From Spirochaetales bacterium (GTDB taxonomy: Bacteria; Spirochaetota; Spirochaetia; DSM-16054; Sediminispirochaetaceae), in NCBI GenBank assembly GCA_021767325.1, contig JAASTM010000207.1, positions 1 through 5,318 on the forward strand: a DNA stretch of 5,318 bases, given 5' to 3'. Position numbers and translations under genes: made by a program. Under the pieces are notes generated by a model. It was not told where the DNA came from and ran no database searches. It was given only the letters and a program-made list of their open reading frames with translations. Positions 4,939-5,318 of the stretch are shown piece after piece; within the stretch, counting starts at the first letter, position 1, and every line of letters begins with the position of its first letter.

Positions 4939-5318
4939 ATGGCTGCGGACTCATCGCTTTCTCCCAGTATGGAAGACTACCTCGAAACGATTCTCACCCT
5001 TGAAACCAAAAACCGGGTTGCCCGGGTAAAGGATATCGCCGCTGCCCTCAGCGTTCAGATGCCCTCCGTGACTTCGGCTCTGAAAGCGCTGAAAGAAAAG
5101 GGCCTTGTGAACTATGAGAAAAACTCTTACATAGTACTGACTGCACAGGGAAAAAGAATCGCTCAGTCGGTGACAGACCGGCATTTCGCGGTAGCCGGAT
5201 TCCTGCACAAAGTCCTCTGCCTACCGGTGGAAGAGGCCCAGGACACCGCCTGCCGCATTGAACACGTTATCTCTCCGGATATTGCCCGCCGTCTCGAACA
5301 TCTGACCCGCTTCACCGA
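4939..5318 (+). CDS. DtxR/MntR-family metal-dependent transcriptional repressor (C-terminus outside window)
   Basis: 126 complete codons are visible before the window ends. The N-terminus SPSMEDYLETI matches the opening of MntR-type proteins closely. A winged helix-turn-helix follows (about 30-70: VKDIAAALSVQMPSVTSALK, then the wing ending in VLTAQGK), and then the dimerisation/metal domain with DRH (His82) and ACRIEH (Cys105, Glu108, His109). By alignment with Bacillus subtilis MntR from memory, Asp13, Glu16, His82, Glu108 and His109 are metal ligands; Cys105 takes the place of MntR Glu99 and resembles the CxxEH motif of DtxR. The protein should bind DNA when loaded with Mn(II) or Fe(II) and repress metal-uptake genes. 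The start at 4939 is chosen by family length. The frame is also open up to ATGs at 4798 and 4807, and ATG 4969 (Met11) is a shorter option. It is divergent from the cyclase gene. Confidence -1.
   Translation, partial: MAADSSLSPSMEDYLETILTLETKNRVARVKDIAAALSVQMPSVTSALKALKEKGLVNYEKNSYIVLTAQGKRIAQSVTDRHFAVAGFLHKVLCLPVEEAQDTACRIEHVISPDIARRLEHLTRFT

Noticed and set aside
4951..5208. Minus-strand 85-residue open frame
   Set aside because: It is antisense to the clear DtxR/MntR-family gene, has no ribosome site or promoter, and has shadow-like composition.

Overview
The window is a moderately GC-rich bacterial segment (coding regions are rich in G/C at third codon positions, intergenic promoters are AT-rich) with five protein genes, two of them cut by the window ends. 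No rRNA, tRNA, CRISPR array or insertion sequence is visible. The combination of a lipobox lipoprotein, a large diguanylate cyclase, a DtxR/MntR-type regulator and consensus sigma-70 promoters fits a free-living Gram-negative-type bacterium. A spirochaete-like host is my best guess, but it is an impression, not something the sequence proves.

Left part (1-2495), minus strand: a two-gene operon reads leftwards from a promoter at 2467-2495. The first gene (1671-2441) encodes a 256-residue protein that looks like a nucleotidyltransferase-fold protein with a helical C-terminal domain (DUF4037-like) but a degraded active site. Twelve bases after its stop, a GTG codon starts a long lipoprotein (1-1658, C-terminus outside the window). 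That protein carries an unremarked zinc-peptidase signature, HEGYH followed by NEFQAY.

Middle (2496-3073), plus strand: a divergently transcribed 186-residue protein of unknown function (2499-3059). Its end faces the end of the next gene across only 14 bases.

Right part (3074-4756), minus strand: a single-gene unit encoding a 560-residue signalling protein, HPt - degenerate receiver - intact receiver - GGDEF diguanylate cyclase with an intact inhibitory site. It is read from a TTGACA/TATAAT promoter whose spacer and -10 lie inside a 25-bp dyad.

Right end (4797-5318): a 56-bp GC-rich nested inverted repeat, then a promoter and the start of a DtxR/MntR-family metal-dependent repressor on the plus strand. 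Because the repressor and the cyclase gene are divergent neighbours and the cyclase promoter has an operator-like dyad, metal-responsive control of a c-di-GMP synthase is a reasonable hypothesis. It is not demonstrated here. The most interesting items are the lipoprotein peptidase signature, the unusual cyclase architecture, the structured intergenic region, and the mixed metal-ligand set of the repressor.
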